NCBI GenBank assembly: GCA_016946835.1
Contig: JACVTC010000018.1
Coordinates: 334,501-398,500 of the forward strand
Direction: 5' to 3'
DNA: 64,000 bases
Source: Neocallimastix lanati (nom. inval.)
Taxonomy: Eukaryota > Neocallimastigomycota > Neocallimastigomycetes > Neocallimastigales > Neocallimastigaceae
In this document: positions 61,201 through 64,000 of the stretch, piece by piece
Layout of the letters: every line of letters starts with the position of its first letter
Position numbering within the stretch: the stretch's first letter is position 1
Translations under genes and position numbers: made by a program
Notes under the pieces: model-generated
What the model was told of the DNA's origin: nothing
What the model saw: only the letters and a program-made list of their open reading frames with translations
Database searches by the model: none

Positions 61201-61980
61201 TATTATTATTATTATTAAGTATTATAATTATTATTATTATAAAGTACAATTATTATTATTATTATTATTTATTATTTTTATTATTAACTGTTATTATAAT
61301 TATTCATTAATATTATTATTTTTATTATTATTATTATTATTTCTAATAATATTTTTTTTATTTTATTTTATTTTATTTTCATATTAATTGATATGGGTTA
61401 ACATTATTATAATTATATTTAATATATAATAATTTTTATTATGGAAATGGGTTAATAAAAAATGTATAGAAAAGATAAAGAGGAAGAAAACAATATAAAA
61501 AGGTAAATTTCCTCAATGATAAATATAATTTTAATTAATTAAAAATAAAATATTATTTTTTAAATTAAAGTGAATAAAAATTATATTTTTTTTATTGAAG
61601 GAATATTTAGTATAAAAATTTACGAAAGGGAAGTTTTTATTACTGAATTTCTTTTTTTAAATATAAATATATATTTTTGTTTTACTTTCTTTATCTATTT
61701 TAAAAATATTATATAAATAATAAATATAAAAAAATAATATTTTAATTCTCAATAAAATAAAGGTAAATATTTTAAATATATGAGCAAAAAGTTCATTATT
61801 ATAATATAGTTTTATTTAGAATGATTATTATAATAATATTATTAACAATACTGCTTTATATATTTAATTAAAATATTCATATAGCTTCTGTATATACATA
61901 TATATATAATTTTTTTTTAATTTTACTATTTAAGAAATTTAATAACTGTAAATAGAGGAATTTGTAAATAGTTTTCTTTT
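52942..61980. other. AT desert (about 9 kb) with microsatellites
   Basis: No supported gene. Visible items: a motif TATGATCCATTTTTTC followed by TAAAAT or GAAAAT, twice (about 53798 and 55219); an AAT array at about 58250-58288; a poly-T run near 59788-59820; ATT-rich arrays at about 61020-61350. Open frames are low-complexity Ile/Tyr/Asn/Lys strings. Confidence 0.75.
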
Positions 61981-62010
61981 ATATCTACTTTTCATACCAA
62001 ATAAAAGAAA

Positions 62011-64000
62011 ATGGTTAATTTTAAATATTTAAGGTAAACTACTGTTATATTTAAAAAATTCATCAGTAATATTAGTTAATCTTTATTATTAATTTTTTCT
62101 ATTACTTTATTTAATTATAATATCAGTCTACCGTTATTGGTGGGCTTACTATATGGAGGAACTGCTTTAGGTATTTTATATGTGAATTAAGAAAATATTT
62201 TTTTTCAGATAGTATTAAATATTTTACATATTATTAATTAATATAGGTGCAGGTACATGTGAATTTGTGGATGATAATGGTACTCCAAAAGCGGATCCAA
62301 CTTGTTAGTATTTTATAATATAATTTAAATCTAAAATTACTAGTAATTAATGATTAATTTTATTTTTTAATATAGGTACAGCAACTAATGACGGCTATCA
62401 TTATGTAGAAACAGACGCAACTAACCATGAAGGCTATATCGCAGAATATAAATATGATAATAATCATGATAATGGAATTGCAAAAACGGATACAGGTTTT
62501 TATAAATTAAAATCAGGAAAATATGCTTCATGTGCAAAAAATATATGTAAAGTACTAGAAACACCCACAGTATCATGTACAAAGGAAAACATTGGTAAAC
62601 TTGTGAACGATAGCACTAATGGTATTTCCCTTTGTCTTGCTGAATATGAAGTCAGTGGTGGAACTAAAAAATATCCAACATTGAAGTTTGCTGATAATAC
62701 TACACCTCCTGCTTATTTCTTAGTACAACACAAGAGTAATACGATCTTTAATTTGGATGTATCCAAAAATTATTATGTAGTAGAACCGACAAAGGAAACA
62801 ATTCTTTTGAATACTGTTTATGGTTCCACTGGTAAAAATAAAATTATTCTGAACTTAATTAAGTAATTAAATAATATTTTAGAATTGGTTAATAATATTA
62901 TTATAAATTTATAGGTTATGACTGTGCGAAGGCTAGTACTAGTAAAATCGTTGGTAGAATAGAAGATCTCTGTAGCGCAGACGACAGTACAGGAAAATAT
63001 TTTGAATGTGTAAATGGTGAATGTTTATCCTATAAACAGGATAAACCAGATGTACAAGAGTCTAATGGCGAAATTTGTAAATATAATAGTTCAAGCGATA
63101 AATACGAAGGAAATTGTAGTACAAGTAACTACTACGTAATTGATAATAACAAAAATATTGTAATAACTACTCAAAGTGGTACAATAATTAAATTAACTGG
63201 AAGTAATGGAGTATATGCTAAAGATACAGCTTCAATAACCCCTGTTAGATATAATCTTAATGCTGATGTGTCTACCAAAGAAACGTATCCATTAATTGAT
63301 TGTGGCAGTACCCCTTCTGCAACATGTAAATTAATGGCTGTAGATGCACCAGGTTATTATTTGAATTCATCTGAATCCCAAACAGGTATAGAGTGTACAT
63401 CAAAGACAACTTGTAGTACCTATAGTACTGCAAGTTGTACCAGTATTGGTAAATTTTCATTATCAGAAAATAAATTCTGTGAAAGTGCTACTGGAGTATT
63501 ATTTAATGTAGATAAAGAATTCTTAATTACAGTTGAAAGTGGAAATTTCCCAGGGGTTACCACTAAGAGTAATATAGCGGTTAAATTAGATAAGACCAAT
63601 AGAACAATAAAATTGGTTGAAAAGAGTTCGACATGTATTAGTGATAATGATATAGTAAAGAAGGAGAATGGTAAATTCTACTACTGTACAAACAATGTTG
63701 AAATTGAAATGAAAGATAACGGTGCCGTATTTGTAAATAAAAATTCATCAAATAAATATCAATTGGTTAAAATTAAAGCTATTGGTATTGAAGTTTTAAC
63801 TGAAGAAAATTTATACGAAGCAAATAAAAATAGTAAGTGTTATTTTCCATAGAAAGAATTAAAATTTTTAGAAATTTTAATAATTTATTTATTTGAATTT
63901 TTATTTATTACTAATATTTAATTTAATCCCATTTTAAATATTAGATGAGGGATACTATGTTGACAGAAGTACTGGAGCAAATGGTATTGTTTATTGTACA
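62011..64000 (+). CDS. Secreted Cys/Tyr-rich modular protein, 5' part (scaffoldin-like candidate)
   Basis: Exons 62011-62033, 62127-62170, 62247-62303, 62376-62831, 62915-63832 and 63945 onward, with introns of 93, 76, 72, 83 and 112 nt, all GT..AG. Spliced exons 1-3 give a signal peptide (MVNFKYLSLPLLVGLLYGG then TALG, cleavage likely near ALG-A) followed at once by GTCEF. Exons 3, 4 and 5 are 57, 456 and 918 nt, all multiples of three with phase-1 borders. The mature part has recurring motifs (DGYHYV, TGFYKL, NYYVI, PGYYLN, GKFYYC, EGYYVD), many Cys, and Ser/Thr/Asn-rich linkers, and continues beyond the window. Secretion and modular design are seen. Likeness to anaerobic-fungal cellulosome scaffoldins is from memory and unproven; another secreted repeat adhesin is the alternative. 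Gene call strong, function moderate. Confidence 0.75.

Noticed and set aside
1-64000. Dictyostelid or Plasmodium origin (AT-rich, poly-Asn)
   Set aside because: Ty3/Gypsy families, intergenic A/T content and the secreted Cys/Tyr repeat protein fit anaerobic fungi better; this remains an inference.
1-64000. CRISPR array or bacterial operon
   Set aside because: No spaced direct repeats of that type and no bacterial gene organisation; tandem repeats found are contiguous minisatellites.

Overview
The window comes from an extremely AT-rich eukaryotic genome. Long stretches are almost pure A/T with homopolymer runs above 30 nt and ATT microsatellites. Genes carry short GT..AG introns, and Ty3/Gypsy retroelements of fungal type are frequent. 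A secreted Cys- and Tyr-rich modular protein starts at the right end. This combination fits an anaerobic gut fungus (Neocallimastigomycota) best. That placement is inference, because no rRNA or housekeeping marker is present.

The dominant feature is a giant, nearly perfect inverted repeat. Left arm 4171-20854 is the reverse complement of right arm 31218-47902. Paired coordinates sum to about 52071-52073, and the drift comes from homopolymer indels. The arms are about 16.7 kb each and flank a 10.4 kb unique core. Each arm carries a tRNA-Ser(UGA)/tRNA-Cys(GCA) pair, a solo LTR with a 5-bp target duplication, a diverged LTR with conserved hairpins, a broken gag gene, a small broken gene fragment, foldback/MITE-like elements, a 54-bp minisatellite and an unexplained GC-richer islet.

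The core holds a Ty3/Gypsy element on the minus strand (LTRs 21949-22399 and 29095-29545, about 99% identical). It has Gag with a CCHC knuckle, a textbook -1 frameshift site (UUUAAAC plus hairpin) leading into Pro-RT-RNaseH, one in-frame stop, then integrase. A tRNA-Met-like sequence begins about 17 bp beyond its 5' LTR.

Left of the repeat (1-4171) is a second retroelement on the minus strand, running off the window. It has an LTR at 3192-4171, a possible Tf1-like self-priming site, a leader, and one Gag-Pro-RT reading frame. Its outer edge is exactly where the left arm stops. In the right arm the same sequence runs on into a third tRNA-Ser/tRNA-Cys pair 12 bp later. The simplest reading is that this element inserted just upstream of a tRNA gene and interrupted a still longer palindrome.

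Right of the repeat are the third tRNA pair, two decayed pol fragments in opposite orientations (48.8-50.1 kb and 50.9-51.7 kb), a 244-bp MITE with a 7-8 bp target duplication, about 9 kb of AT desert without recognisable genes, and from 62011 the 5' part of a multi-exon gene for a secreted repeat protein, possibly scaffoldin-like.
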